From assembly GCA_963924555.1 (NCBI GenBank), contig OZ004598.1, forward strand, positions 2,876,501 to 2,940,500: a stretch of 64,000 nt of DNA, written 5' to 3'. The translations under genes were made by a program, and so were the position numbers. The stretch comes from Crambe crambe. Its lineage: Eukaryota; Porifera; Demospongiae; Poecilosclerida; Crambeidae. Position 1 is the first letter of the stretch, and every line of letters starts with the position of its first letter. The notes beneath the pieces are model-generated. The model had not been told where the DNA came from. It saw only the letters and a program-made list of their open reading frames with translations, and ran no database searches. Positions 33,001-43,035 of the stretch are shown here, in pieces.

Positions 33001-35739
33001 CCTACATAATATACGTACATTACTACACTATAATCTGAAGTTACCCGACGTATATGTAGGGATTGTTGGCTGGATATACAGAACAAAAAGATTGATCCCA
33101 TTTCCATCCTTCTTGTTTCCTTACTTTTTTGAGCAGTGGTCATCCCTACATCTTTTTTCATTTCATGAAATGCTTTTGTGATAGTACTTGAGAAAAGGCA
33201 AAACATTAAAAGCTGTTAAACGCTTGTAAAGTTTACAAGCTACATATAAAATGTACATGAGATGTAAAATTCAATTAAGTATAACTCAGGAACAAAGTGG
33301 TGTATACATTTGATTTAAAAGCTGAATTTTTGCAAGATAAGACCCCTTTTCTCAAGTACTATCACATTTAATGACACCCTGTTTATTACTATAAGAAAAT
33401 GGAGCCAAGGCATAGCCATTTGTCTATACGTACTATGCAGTGGCGGATTTAGGGTGGTTCCTAGGGTTCCATGGAATCCCCCTTTCAGGCTGGCAGAGTC
33501 TTGGTAGAGACTCTAGCAACTTATAAGAGTCTCCTAACCTACCGGTACACACTACTAATTCGATCTTCTGGAGACTATATTCTACGATCGATCGCGGACT
33601 CCGCCTTTTCCAGCTCCAACAACAGCTAGCAACAGCGGTAGTAAAGTTTAACCAAAAGGGTGTGGTTAGGTAAAGTGGGCGTGGCTAGGCTTAAATTTTT
33701 CCGTGCTTGTGCGTGGATACATTTAGAACCCTCCTTTCCATTTTTCTAGATCCGCCACTGCTATGATATCCAAATTTGATGACATGTGTAAATAACTAGG
33801 GGCCATTTACTGAAGTTTTATTCCATTCCTAGACAGAGGTGGAAATTTGGATGACTATGAATCTTCCAGGACAATATTTTCAAGCAAAAAATTTTTTGGT
33901 TGACGATTCTGAATTTGTTTGTTCCTTTAGGGAGAAAAGGACACATTCACTCAGTTATAAAAAATTTTACTTATTAATTTTATCATTAGTTATCAATCAT
34001 CCAAAAGAGCTCATCAGTATCACTGTTGAGTTCTAACAGACTGATTTGGTCTCTACAGTATCAGAGACCTATTGAAGAAAGTTAACAGAACAACTGTGTT
34101 TTCAAAGTGTTCCACTGAGGAATGCTAGTTCAACCTACGTATTAAGAAAGAAAAGTAGCCTAGCAAGCAAATTTGAGTTGCAGAATTTTGCTCGGATAGA
34201 ATGACCATATAGACAAAGCAAACAGATAGAAGCATATAAAACATATATTCAAGCATTTACATAGCTACTAACCTTCTCTTTTTTTTGCTTTAGCTTTTGG
34301 TGTATCATCAACAAGCAATGTGTCCAGTGGTAGATTTTCAGGTAACATAAAATATCTTATGTTATTACCACGAAGGCTCAAAGTATCCATTGTAAGTGGT
34401 TCCTTTCCTTTTGCGGTCATCTTAACTGATTTCAGGTGGGTATTCATACTCATGTCCACACCTATAATAAAAATGGTAGTACTCAAGTCAAGTGTAACTA
34501 TTGAGAAGAAATATAAAGAGGAAAAAAAAAAAAAAAAAAAGCTTAAAAAAGTAAGTAAATAAGGGGTAAGGATGAAAGAAGTCAATGTTTGTTCCTACAT
34601 AATTATGTGGTATAATATGCAAACTAGATCTCTGAAGATACCCCTATAGCTTATAGCTGTAAGTATGACATGGTGCAGCCAATATGTAGGGATTGTTAGC
34701 TGGATACACGGACCCCATATTCTTTACTACCCTTTTATTATATTGAGCTATGGCCATCAATACAAAGGCCAACTGCATACTAATTAGAAAATTAACCAAG
34801 AAACGTATGCACTTGAAATATTTCGTAAAGGTTCCTACTCACAACATTATATAAATCCAGTCTGTTTTCTGAGCAATGGCTAAGGCTTGTAGTAGCTAAG
34901 TAGAGTGCCAGTAACTAATTTTTCTATCTGGTACCTTTGTCTTTTTTTTTCTCCTTCAAGTGCAACCACATACCAAGTAGAAAAAATTAAAATGCTATGA
35001 AAGGTGCAGGGTTTCCAACTAGGAAAGAAGCTAATTCATGCTATCTAGCACCAACCAAAGCCATGGAAGAGGAACAAGGTACCAAGGATTCTTCATACAC
35101 AAAGCTTTCATGTCTGACTAGCAAGCCTTAGTGCTATATTTGAAGCTCTTCTAAGCTCTATCATAAATAGCACTATAGCTATGGCTCTATCTAGCTTCAT
35201 TATGCAACAACTCATACTTGTATATTTAGCTGTTGCAAATGAGTTGGTACGGGTGGTCAAGAACGCAGCAATGACTGGGTCATAGGACTTGGCTAGATTA
35301 GAAGCTAATCAAGCTACAGGCATTACATTATATTGTTTGTTTGTTTTCTCTTTTTTTCCTTCACTTGACAAGTAACTACTAAGCAGGAAAAAAAGTCATG
35401 AGAAAAGGCTAAATAAACAACATATACATTTGCCCGTGAATAAAATCAGTGGGTGGAGTTTCAAAGTAAGACAGCTTGCTTTGAAGCCCAAGAAGAGCAA
35501 CAAGATACAGAAAAAAGTTTCCACTTGACCCTCTGCTGTTGGATTCTCAATCGATGAAAGCTGATTTGAAGCCTTTCTACTCTTTTAGTCCTAAAACTAG
35601 CATTGGATCTATGCAGCTTCTTGACGTAGAGGAAAGAAAATGGTGTCCTGCTATCTTCACTGAACTATCTGTGTTTTCTTAGCAACTCATACACGTACAC
35701 ATGTATGTATGTATACCTGGGGCATTTTGGAGTGTCAGA

Positions 35740-35784
<45 letters not shown>

Positions 35785-38700
35785 GTTCATGTAACATTCA
35801 ACCAGCAGTTGGTGAAAGTCATTTGTACTTAACTTCTTAGGCTAAGATATTGCCATCAGCTGCATACACAGGAGACTGTATAATGCTTACCACAAGCACT
35901 TAGAAAGTCAAGTGCCTACAATCTAGCCTTGTTCCCAGGCCTTCCTCTCTAAGTTGCAGTCTCTCACCGAAGAAAAGGTAAAGTACCGCATGGGGAAAAA
36001 TAAGAGAGGAAGGCCTGGTAAAACTTATCCGGTGAGTGACAAGAGCAGAGAGGAAGTAGAGAGGAATTTAATTGCGTGTGGGCATGTTTTACTCCATGCC
36101 TACACCTTCTGACTGGACTGTCCTCATGATCACAAGTTTGAATGCTTCAGTTTGTCCTAGGCCTATTTGAGCAGTCTGTGATATCTAGGATGGTGAAGAT
36201 CAGGAATAAAAAACCAGAGCTAACTATCTAATTACTACTAGAGAGTTAGCTATGTAACAAAAAAGCTAAACTGTGTACTTAAATCAGCTATCCTAAATCA
36301 GCTATTTCATGTAAAAGTCTGTAGTCTGCTCCATCTAAGTCACTCCAGTCCTTCCAGGGTAGTGTGGCAGCAATCTGACTTGATCCTGTGGGCGCTTGTT
36401 TGATATCATGAGTTACCATGGTGAGGTAAGCACATCGCCCATGCTCATTAAATATCACTCTGTTTGTGACATCATGTATGTGAAAAGTTTTACCAGGCCT
36501 TCTTCTCTATTTTTCTTTTCTTCTTCTCCTCCCATGCAGTACTTTACCTTTTACTCCAGTGAGAGACTTTTTGTACGTACATACGTATGTCCATTACGGT
36601 TCAAAGGTCAATTAGTAAATGTGCATGCATGTCACTCGTGGCAACATGAGGAAGGCCTGGGAACGAGGCTACCTACAATCCACTTAGCACTTTTAAAACA
36701 AAATGCAATCAGTTTTAGCTGTTTGTTGCTAAGTGGTGTGGCCATGCTTCATTTGTGAGGTTAAAGGTCAAATGAACATATGAGGTAAAAGGTTAAACAA
36801 AAGTATATAAATCTCAATTTGCATTAATAGGGGGTAAGCTTGCTTTGCTCACCAAATATTTTTATGAGTCATGATCTGAGAGTCAGCAGACTCCACTTGC
36901 TGGCTGAATTATTTATTCTTAATAGTATCTGAAAGCGTGAGATAACTTAAGCCATGTCCCCAGGCTCTAAAATTTGTGGAGGCAGACAACTGCGCATGTG
37001 CCATTAATTCCGGAAGATTCAGGGATATCGTAATCTCTCAGTAATTTTCCACGACGCATGATGCAATACTGCTGAATCAGCACTGAAACAGACAGCTAGC
37101 TCTAGTTCATTTCATGTACCAGTTCTTCACAGACGGTGGGTTTATTTATGCCCTATCTCAGCCGGGCAGCCCCACCTAGAACAAAACAAGGAGAAGCAGC
37201 AAGCAATTCTCTCTGTTTGTTTGTTCGGGGAATAGTGGAGAGCTGAGGCTGTGGTCATCTCCTCTGGATATGGATATTGAAATTCTTGCAACTATGAATA
37301 GTTTTAGAAGTGCCAGTCTTCTCCAGAGAATTTCTTAATTGAAGCACATGCAGGGTTTAATTTAGAATTTTGCTCGAGGGGGCATTTGCCTAGTGAAAAA
37401 ATTGAGGGGTAACTACAAACCAGTACACGCATGTGGAATTACACGATAATCTCATTACAAAAGCTAGCTATTTCCTAGGGGGCAGAAGCCCCCTCACCCC
37501 CTTGAAATAAACCCTGGCATGCACACATACACGTAGTTACATGCTGTGACATCACAGACCGTCATAGAGTGTAATAGGCAGGAATTTTGTGTGAAATTTT
37601 TGGCATATGTGCAAACAGTGGGTACCAGGCTCTATTTCCTGCCTCTGCATAATTTAGAGCCTGAGTACCAGGCAACCCATATCTCATGAGTATCTCAGGC
37701 TGTACTGAGCATGCAGTCATAATTTCAAAGGTAACTGATTGACTGCAGCTGCTTAGCCACTTAGTAAACATCTATGGAATAGCCTGTTTGCTATAAATAA
37801 CCACAACAACTTACAGATGCTTATTTACATGATTGCGTAGAATAAGGGAAAAAATATTTCCGTGAAATGTAGGGATAACCATTGCTCGAAAGAGTAAGAA
37901 ACAAGGGTTGGGATGAAGGATGGAAATGGGATCAATCTTTGTATAGTGCGTATATGTGGCTGGATATACAGAAGAAACAGATTGGTCCTATTCCCATCCT
38001 TCATCCCTACCTTTGTTCCCAAACAATGGTCTTTTTTTTTTTTTCTTTTTTTTTTCATTTCATGGAAATGTCTTTTCTTTTACTTGTTCCTGGTCTTCTT
38101 TTCTCTCTTTATGGTTTTATGTAGCTATATATGCTTTATTCTTCTATGTGTATATAGGAAAAGGGGATCTATAGTTCTCCAATAGCATAGTAACCAAATG
38201 ATTATTTATCAGCGAGTTAAGGCTTGAAGTGTTGAGCTATAGTAATTTAAAGGTCAAGGATGCAGATAGAGTCTACCGGTAGATGGATTGATGAATCTAA
38301 AAAACCCCCCCCCCCCCCCCCGAGTTGATAGTGTAGCCTATGATCTAGCATGCAGATGTATCTAGCTAACTATTATAATTTTGAATAATTGGATATCAAA
38401 TACATGCGCATGTGTGATGTCGAAAAAAAAAAGGCTTCCAATAATTAGGTTAGTCGGAAACCGTGCTCCATAGCGTCAGCTAGTAGAATTTTTGGAGTGG
38501 ATTTATACAGAAATCATAGCTGTAGCTCGAGGCCTGCACTTTGTAGTAGGCTATAGTAGGCTGGATAATCATTCATAGTACCTTTTCTTAAGTCTAAGTG
38601 AGGGAACTAGAATTTCATTTTTGTAATACAGTCACCCAAATCCTGATAAACACGTCCTGGATAAATGAGGTGTGAATAACCGAGGTTACACTATGGGGTT

Positions 38701-41700
38701 CATCCCTACATAGAGAGAGCTACTGCTCTCGCCTTCAGCTCATAAAAATATGGCCACCTTACTCTTGAAATAACTTGCCATATTCCACTCTTACTCATGT
38801 AATAAGATATATTTATGTATTGTAGCTATGCAGTTCACACCGAATATTTCATCATAATATTATTATTGTACGAGCTTAAGGGTAACTGAAATGAAAAAAA
38901 AATATTTCTCAGTTTATTACATTTTTGGGTTGTTTTGTATGCCTACATTACTGGGAAGAAATATGAGAAGCATTGGTTGAAGTCTCACTGAGAAAATAGC
39001 AGTAGAAGTTGGCCATTTCATTTATATCCTGTTTGGGGCGGGGCTTACTTGTGATGTCATAGAGGGAATTCATTGTATAATCTCTATCTAACAAATGCTA
39101 GGGTATGTTAAAGGCTGTAACATAATTTAAAGTCCATGCCTCTGATCAAAGGTGAGATATCCTTCACTGCATACAAGATATAAAAATAGGCTTTCTGAGC
39201 TGATGACCAATCTAGTATGCTGTAGGTAGGGGCCTAAAAGTCTTAGATAGACTTACTGGAGTATGTGTGAGCTGTCTTAGATATACTGGAACATGTGTGA
39301 GCTATACAGCATAAAAGATGATCCCTAGCTAGTCAGCTTGTATGCTTAGTTTGACAGCTAGTAGGTATGATGCCTTGTGCTGTATATGTATAACTCACAC
39401 ATGCTCCAGTAAGTCTATCTGAGAATTCTAGCCCCTACCTACAGCATGATAAGCTGGCCATCAGCTCTGAGTGCTTGTTTGAAGTGATTTTTTTTAAATA
39501 TCTTACCTTTGGTAACAGGCATGAGCTTCAAATATTGGCATAACTTTTAGCATACTCTAAGATTAACTTGTGCAAAGTTTGGAGGGAATACACTGAACCA
39601 TGTGTGAAATACAGACTCCAGCATTTTTATTATTTTCAATAGGGATTGTACAATGAGTTCCCTCTATGACATCACAAGTAAGCCCCGCCCAAAACAGGAT
39701 ATAAACGAAATTGTCAACTTCTACTGCGATTTTCTCGGTGAGATTTCAACCAATGTTTCTCATATTTTTCCCCAGTGATGTAGGCATACAAAACAACCCA
39801 AAAATGTAAAAAAAATATTTTTCATATCAGTTACCCTTTAAATGAATTTGATTTGGATTGCTGTATGTAATGGAAGTGCAAATGCTCATATCTATTCTGT
39901 CATTAGTACCGTATAGCCAGAAATATGGATGAAGATTTTAATTTGATGCTTTGGTGGTTTAAGCATCATATCGCCAAAAAATTGCGCAGTTTAATTAAGT
40001 TCGTGTGCCATTTATTGCACACAACTGCTGGAAAGAAAATTATTAACTTATAGGCCTCCCTGGAGGAGTAGCGCCTTGAACCTGTGATAGCACAATGAAT
40101 CGAAGAGCCATCCATCACTATAAAGAAAGAGAGAACAAATTCTTCAAGGGATGTGTCAGTCTACTCACTCCCACATTGGAGTCCATATGCTTTTGTAGCC
40201 ATGATGGCCCCTCATACAACTGGAGAACTTGGTGTTAAATCAATGATAGCTAGCTAGCTGTACATGGTATGGCTCGTATGCATGACGCACACGCATTATT
40301 TATTTTGCACACTTTCAGATTCCGTCAAATTAAATACCGTCATTGGTATTTTTATGAGGAACTCTCAGGCCATGAATTGTAAAAAATATATAATATCTAC
40401 CAAAATGCCCAATTAGTAGTGCTGCAAAGTAAGCTAGATTGTTTTCTACAGTCTTTGGCTTATCTAAGTATTTGTGGTAAGCATTTACAGCTTTCTATGT
40501 ACCATAATCGTATAAATTTTCGGAGGTTTAAAATTTCGTGATTTCCGGATTGTTCCTATAATAAAAAATTTCCGCAGGTCTAATTTTCGTACGTACGTAG
40601 CAAGTACATGCGCGTATATCATTGCCTGCTGCTGGGGCCGAGTGACATGCAAGAAAAGCTGGGCTGGCGACGGCCAAACTAAAATCTAGACTGCTATGGA
40701 AGGCGAGACGCTTCTTTGTAGAAGCAAGAGAGACAGGTAACGGCGGTAATGAAGCATGATACTCTCGACTATCTGTTTTCCAGCTGCTATCGATATCACA
40801 CACGCATGCGCATCGTCGTCATAGTACTAAGACTTCGTTTATTATTTTCGAGGATTCTGATCGACTACGAAAAAAACGAAAATAAAACCCCATCGAAAAT
40901 TTATACGATTACGGTATGGAACTTCCTGGACATTGCTAAAGTAGTGCTTATCTTATACATAAACTAAACAGCCAAAAATCTTCTAAAGACTTGTAGCACT
41001 AAAGAATACTTACTTGCTCGCTCAATGTCAAATGTACATTGCCCTAGTATCTAGGTCTACACTCCAAAATGCCCCAGGCATACGTATGGTACCTACATGT
41101 CCCGAATTAGTAGCGCTGCACTTGCATAATGTGTATGATCCATTTGTAATTGAGCTAAATTGTTTTCTATAGCCTTTTGTCATAGAGGCACTAGGTGGTA
41201 GTCTCGCAAGACACACGCGAAGGGGGAGAAGGGGTCTGGTCTAACTGCATAGAAGGTTTTGTTCACATTATGCCGTGAAAAAAATGGCAGACATGCACAG
41301 TACATACATCATTGTGCGTTACCATGACATCATTCAATGTGCGCAGGTTTTCTAATCTGACCTGCATGTTCCTATAATATTCCGTGCATTAAAAATTATG
41401 TGCTAGGATCTGCGTCATATGATGTACATGTGTGTGCTCTAAGAAAAATTGTTGACTGTGCAGAACAACTTCGAGTACTGAGTTAGCCCAGACCACCTCT
41501 TCAGAAGGGTCTGGCTTGGAGACTATCTAAGTGGGTTGTAGCTTGGCTTATCTAAGTGCTTGTGGTAAGTATTTACAGCTTTTCTGGCTGGAACCATCAC
41601 TAACATGAATCTTGTCGTGGAGTTTATCAGCTACTTTAATTGCTCACTTGCTCACTGTCAAATGCTGCATACTGCTGTATATAAACTGAACAGCAAAATC

Positions 41701-42776
41701 TTCTAAAGAGTTAAAGAATGCTTGCTCACTCACTGTCAAATGTTGCAACATTGCCCTATATTGTTACTTGTGCATGTGATTAGCGTTTACACTATTTCAT
41801 ACACGGTAATTAATTTTAATTTTCATTGACAAACCTACAACTGTGCCATGGACAGTAGTTCCATTCTTCAGTTCAATAGTTACAGTTTCATGACTTAGTT
41901 TCATAAGAAACCTGAAATATGAAATCAAGATAACATTAAAAATTGCCATGCCTAGATTGATTTGTAGCTAGGATTGTGATAAAGAACTGGAGAGTTAATC
42001 TTGGATCAAGACAGATGGGTTTATCACAAGATATGATTTTGGTAGGTAACTCTGATAACAAATGCAAATACACAATTTGGCTTATTATTAACAATTATCT
42101 TCTGACACTTTCAGCAATTTCTACAGAGTATTTATTGCTACATATTCTATAGATTTGTGCTGGCAACTTTGCTCTTTAGCTAGCTTACTGCCTTATCTAG
42201 TTTATGCTCCCTTGCTGTAACTAGTTAGTGCTTTAAAACCCTAACCTACCTGGTTCTTTACTAAACAGTGACATCTCTCTAATGAGTTTCTGAGTCAATC
42301 AAGAGTTGACTGAAGCACTAATTCAAAATACACAACTCATTTGCTTGTTCTGAATGATTGGGTGTTTCCAATCCCAAAGCAGTAATGTCATGATTTCATG
42401 GATAATTAGTTACTAGTCCTGCAGGCTAGCCCATTGAGGCTGTGAGACTAATTGGTTATGCCCACAGACTAAGCACCTGTTTGTTGTTTTTTTTGGGAAG
42501 AAACTGAACACAAGTCAAAAGGAGCAACCAGAATTACCTATTTATTTTGCTTACTCCGTTTTGTTTATTGAATAGTCTGCAGGGCAATGGAAGGTTTACT
42601 AGAATGACGAGGTAACTACAGGGTACCCCTCATAACTTTGACGTTACACGAACTATAACTTACCCGTATCGTTTGATATGCAGCTATAAGTTAGTAGGGG
42701 GGACATAATTATCCTGACTTACCTTAAAGGGAAAACAAACTAGTTATAGAACATAAGCTTACCTAACCAGTTTCAT
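27093..42776 (-). CDS. SNRPD1: Small nuclear ribonucleoprotein Sm D1
   Basis: SmD1 is one of seven Sm proteins forming the ring around U1, U2, U4 and U5 snRNA; it acts in pre-mRNA splicing. Coding exons (minus): 42776-42763 (MKLVR start), 41911-41835 ([17 protein letters not shown], Sm1), 34461-34273 ([10 protein letters not shown] through [20 protein letters not shown], Sm1-Sm2) and 27169-27093 (Gly-Arg tail, then TAG). All junctions are GT/AG and phases agree, giving 118 aa; the human protein has 119. The RGNNIRY Sm2 motif and the (GR)n tail, normally methylated and bound by SMN, are intact. The introns are 0.85, 7.4 and 7.1 kb. The two long ones are filled with a pogo element, MITEs and hairpins, which is unusual for so short a gene. 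Its exons look functional. Confidence 0.96.
27531..27830. repeat. Fragment of the 31.6/38.7 kb repeat family
   Basis: Shares the order TAGATTCACAAATCCATCTA, CCGGTAG, CCTCCAAGTA, CTCAACACTTCAAGCCTTGA and CATAGAAGAATGAAC with the copies at 31641-32880 and (inverted) 37850-38745. It ends in an A/C-rich run at about 27775-27820. Confidence 0.6.
29247..31601. mobile_element. pogo-type (Tc1/mariner superfamily) element in SNRPD1 intron 3
   Basis: Inverted tips GTTTTCGGACACTTAA (29247) and GTTTACGGACACTTAA (read inward from 31601) are flanked by TA at 29245-29246 and 31602-31603. The element is 2.36 kb and carries one degraded transposase gene on the plus strand, opposite to SNRPD1. Confidence 0.85.
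29653..31427 (+). pseudogene. pogo/Tigger-type DDE transposase, decayed
   Basis: Parts in order: pipsqueak-like HTH ([29 protein letters not shown]); CENP-B/Tc5-type HTH ([20 protein letters not shown], then [20 protein letters not shown] in another frame); the DDE endonuclease domain with first Asp in WNCDESGF, second in LVDGHTSH (shifted frame) and third in [20 protein letters not shown]; a Lys/Glu coiled coil (about 31100-31310); and a C-terminal zinc finger [10 protein letters not shown]...[10 protein letters not shown]. At least three frame changes and an in-frame stop before 30124 show it is inactive. The 30124-30714 frame alone covers most of the catalytic domain. The terminal PHD-like finger is found in some related transposases and probably aids target binding. 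Confidence 0.8.
31641..32880. repeat. Dispersed repeat copy A
   Basis: Aligned landmarks with copy B (37850-38745, inverted): GTGAAATTCTAGTTCCCYCA, AATGATTATCCAGCCTACTA, AGCTACAGCTATGATTTCTG, CATGCGCATGTATTTGATAT, CCAGCTACCGGTAGA and the CATAGAAGAATGAA end. The left edge has a palindromic AGAGAGTGCGGTAGCACTCTCT-type start followed by ATGTAGGGATGA. A 464-bp MITE (32281-32744) is inserted in it. Confidence 0.6.
32281..32744. mobile_element. TAGTCTCG MITE with perfect 9-bp TSD (Mutator-like)
   Basis: Ends TAGTCTCGCGAGCCAGCCCA and its inverse (GGCTTGCGAGACTA) extend into about 65-bp imperfect TIRs containing AAGGGTCTGGTCAAA. CAACAATAA is duplicated at 32272-32280 and 32745-32753. A 9-bp duplication is the Mutator-superfamily signature. 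No transposase. Confidence 0.8.
32874..33186. mobile_element. Long hairpin MITE with about 125-bp arms
   Basis: 32874-32998 and 33058-33186 are nearly perfect inverted copies (AAAAGCATTTCATGAAATGA, TGTAGGGATGACCACTGCTC, GGATGGAAATGGGATCAATC) around a 50-60-bp loop. A diverged copy is at about 37850-38080 and a short remnant at 34683-34710. Confidence 0.75.
33438..33760. mobile_element. CAGTGGCGG MITE
   Basis: CAGTGGCGGATTTAG at 33438 and CTAGATCCGCCACTG ending 33760 are inverted tips. CTATG flanks both sides (33433-33437 and 33761-33765). CAGTGGCGG tips are typical of hAT-type MITEs, although only 5 bp of duplication is visible. A 5' fragment of the same family lies at 47105-47190. Confidence 0.7.
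34562..35740. other. SNRPD1 intron 2, no element recognised
   Basis: Only simple and AT-rich sequence is seen, apart from a remnant of the hairpin MITE at 34683-34710 (GTAGGGATTGTTAGCTGGAT). No exon of SNRPD1 is missing here, because exon phases join exactly. Confidence 0.4.
35742..35783. repeat. TA/GTAT microsatellite
   Basis: About fifteen TA units followed by GTAT units; a separate short TGTA run lies at 35700-35714. Confidence 0.9.
35926..36668. mobile_element. Possible MITE with TTCCCAGGCCTTCC ends
   Basis: CCTTGTTCCCAGGCCTTCCT at 35928 is inverted at about 36650-36668 (AGGAAGGCCTGGGAACGAGG). Inside, AAAGTAAAGTACYGCATGGG-like blocks and GGAAGGCCTGGTAAAAC are also inverted. The structure is complex, probably two related MITEs fused. 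No target duplication identified. Confidence 0.45.
36958..37670. mobile_element. CCAGGCTCTAAA element, copy 1 (with nested MITE)
   Basis: CCCAGGCTCTAAAATTTGTG at 36958 pairs with ATAATTTAGAGCCTGAGTACC near 37650-37670. A second copy in the opposite internal order is at 60704-61250 and shares CGTAATCTCTCAGTAATTTTCC and GGCAGGAATTT. An inserted MITE (37351-37515) has tips CAGGGTTTAATTT and AAATAAACCCTG. Confidence 0.55.
37850..38745. repeat. Dispersed repeat copy B, inverted relative to copy A
   Basis: Inverse of 31641-32880 plus the adjacent hairpin MITE. Ends with CATCCCTACATAGAGAGAGC near 38700, the inverse of the copy-A start. Contains a 17-C homopolymer at 38305-38321. Confidence 0.6.
38877..39840. 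mobile_element. Fold-back element, about 1 kb hairpin
   Basis: GGGTAACTGAAATGAAAAAA at 38880 is inverted at about 39820-39836. Pairing continues through TTTTGGGTTGTTTTGTATGC, CCTGTTTTGGGCGGGGCTTA-like blocks and TATGACATCACAAG. An inner pair (TGTAGGTAGGGGC, TAGACTTACTGGAG; 39220-39440) prolongs the hairpin. Flanks are TTAA/TTTAA-like, so a TTAA target is possible but unproven. Confidence 0.65.
40502..40914. mobile_element. MITE with TA target duplication
   Basis: CCATAATCGTATAAATTTTC at 40502 and CGAAAATTTATACGATTACGG ending 40914 (inverted, one mismatch region) are bordered by TA at 40500-40501 and 40915-40916, consistent with a Tc1/mariner-type MITE. Confidence 0.7.
41199..41525. mobile_element. 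TAGTCTCG MITE, second copy
   Basis: Tips TAGTCTCGCAAGACACACG and GTCTGGCTTGGAGACTA. Flanks ACTAGGTGG (41190-41198) and TCTAAGTGG (41526-41534) match at 7 of 9 positions, an aged 9-bp duplication like that at 32281-32744. Confidence 0.6.
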
Positions 42777-43035
42777 GTTCGCCAATCCAGATGTGTAATC
42801 GTCAAACAAGAAAAAAAAATAATGCTGCAGCTACATGTGCTTGATTTTCAGGTCTGGTACAGGGTCGATACTTGCCAGGCTAGGTAGATTGGGTACTTGG
42901 GACAGTCTTACTACAAAATGATATCTCTGCAACCACTTTAGCTATAAACAAGCTTTGAGACAGAGTAACCCAGGCTGAGCTAGTATTGCTAATTGGGTCT
43001 ACAATTTAGTATGCAGAAATCCCTTTCAGGATAAC
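41912..43035. other. SNRPD1 intron 1 and 5' flank
   Basis: No further gene. GTGTTTCCAATCCCAAAGCA at 42361 is a lone half of a P-like tip in intron 1. Upstream of the SNRPD1 start (42776) I see no clear TATA box; the transcription start is not defined. Confidence 0.4.

Noticed and set aside
34320-34562. Plus-strand 80-aa open frame
   Set aside because: It is the antisense shadow of SNRPD1 exon 3.
37825-38185. Overlapping frames rich in Phe and Lys
   Set aside because: Produced by poly-T and hairpin MITE sequence; no start context or splice sites.
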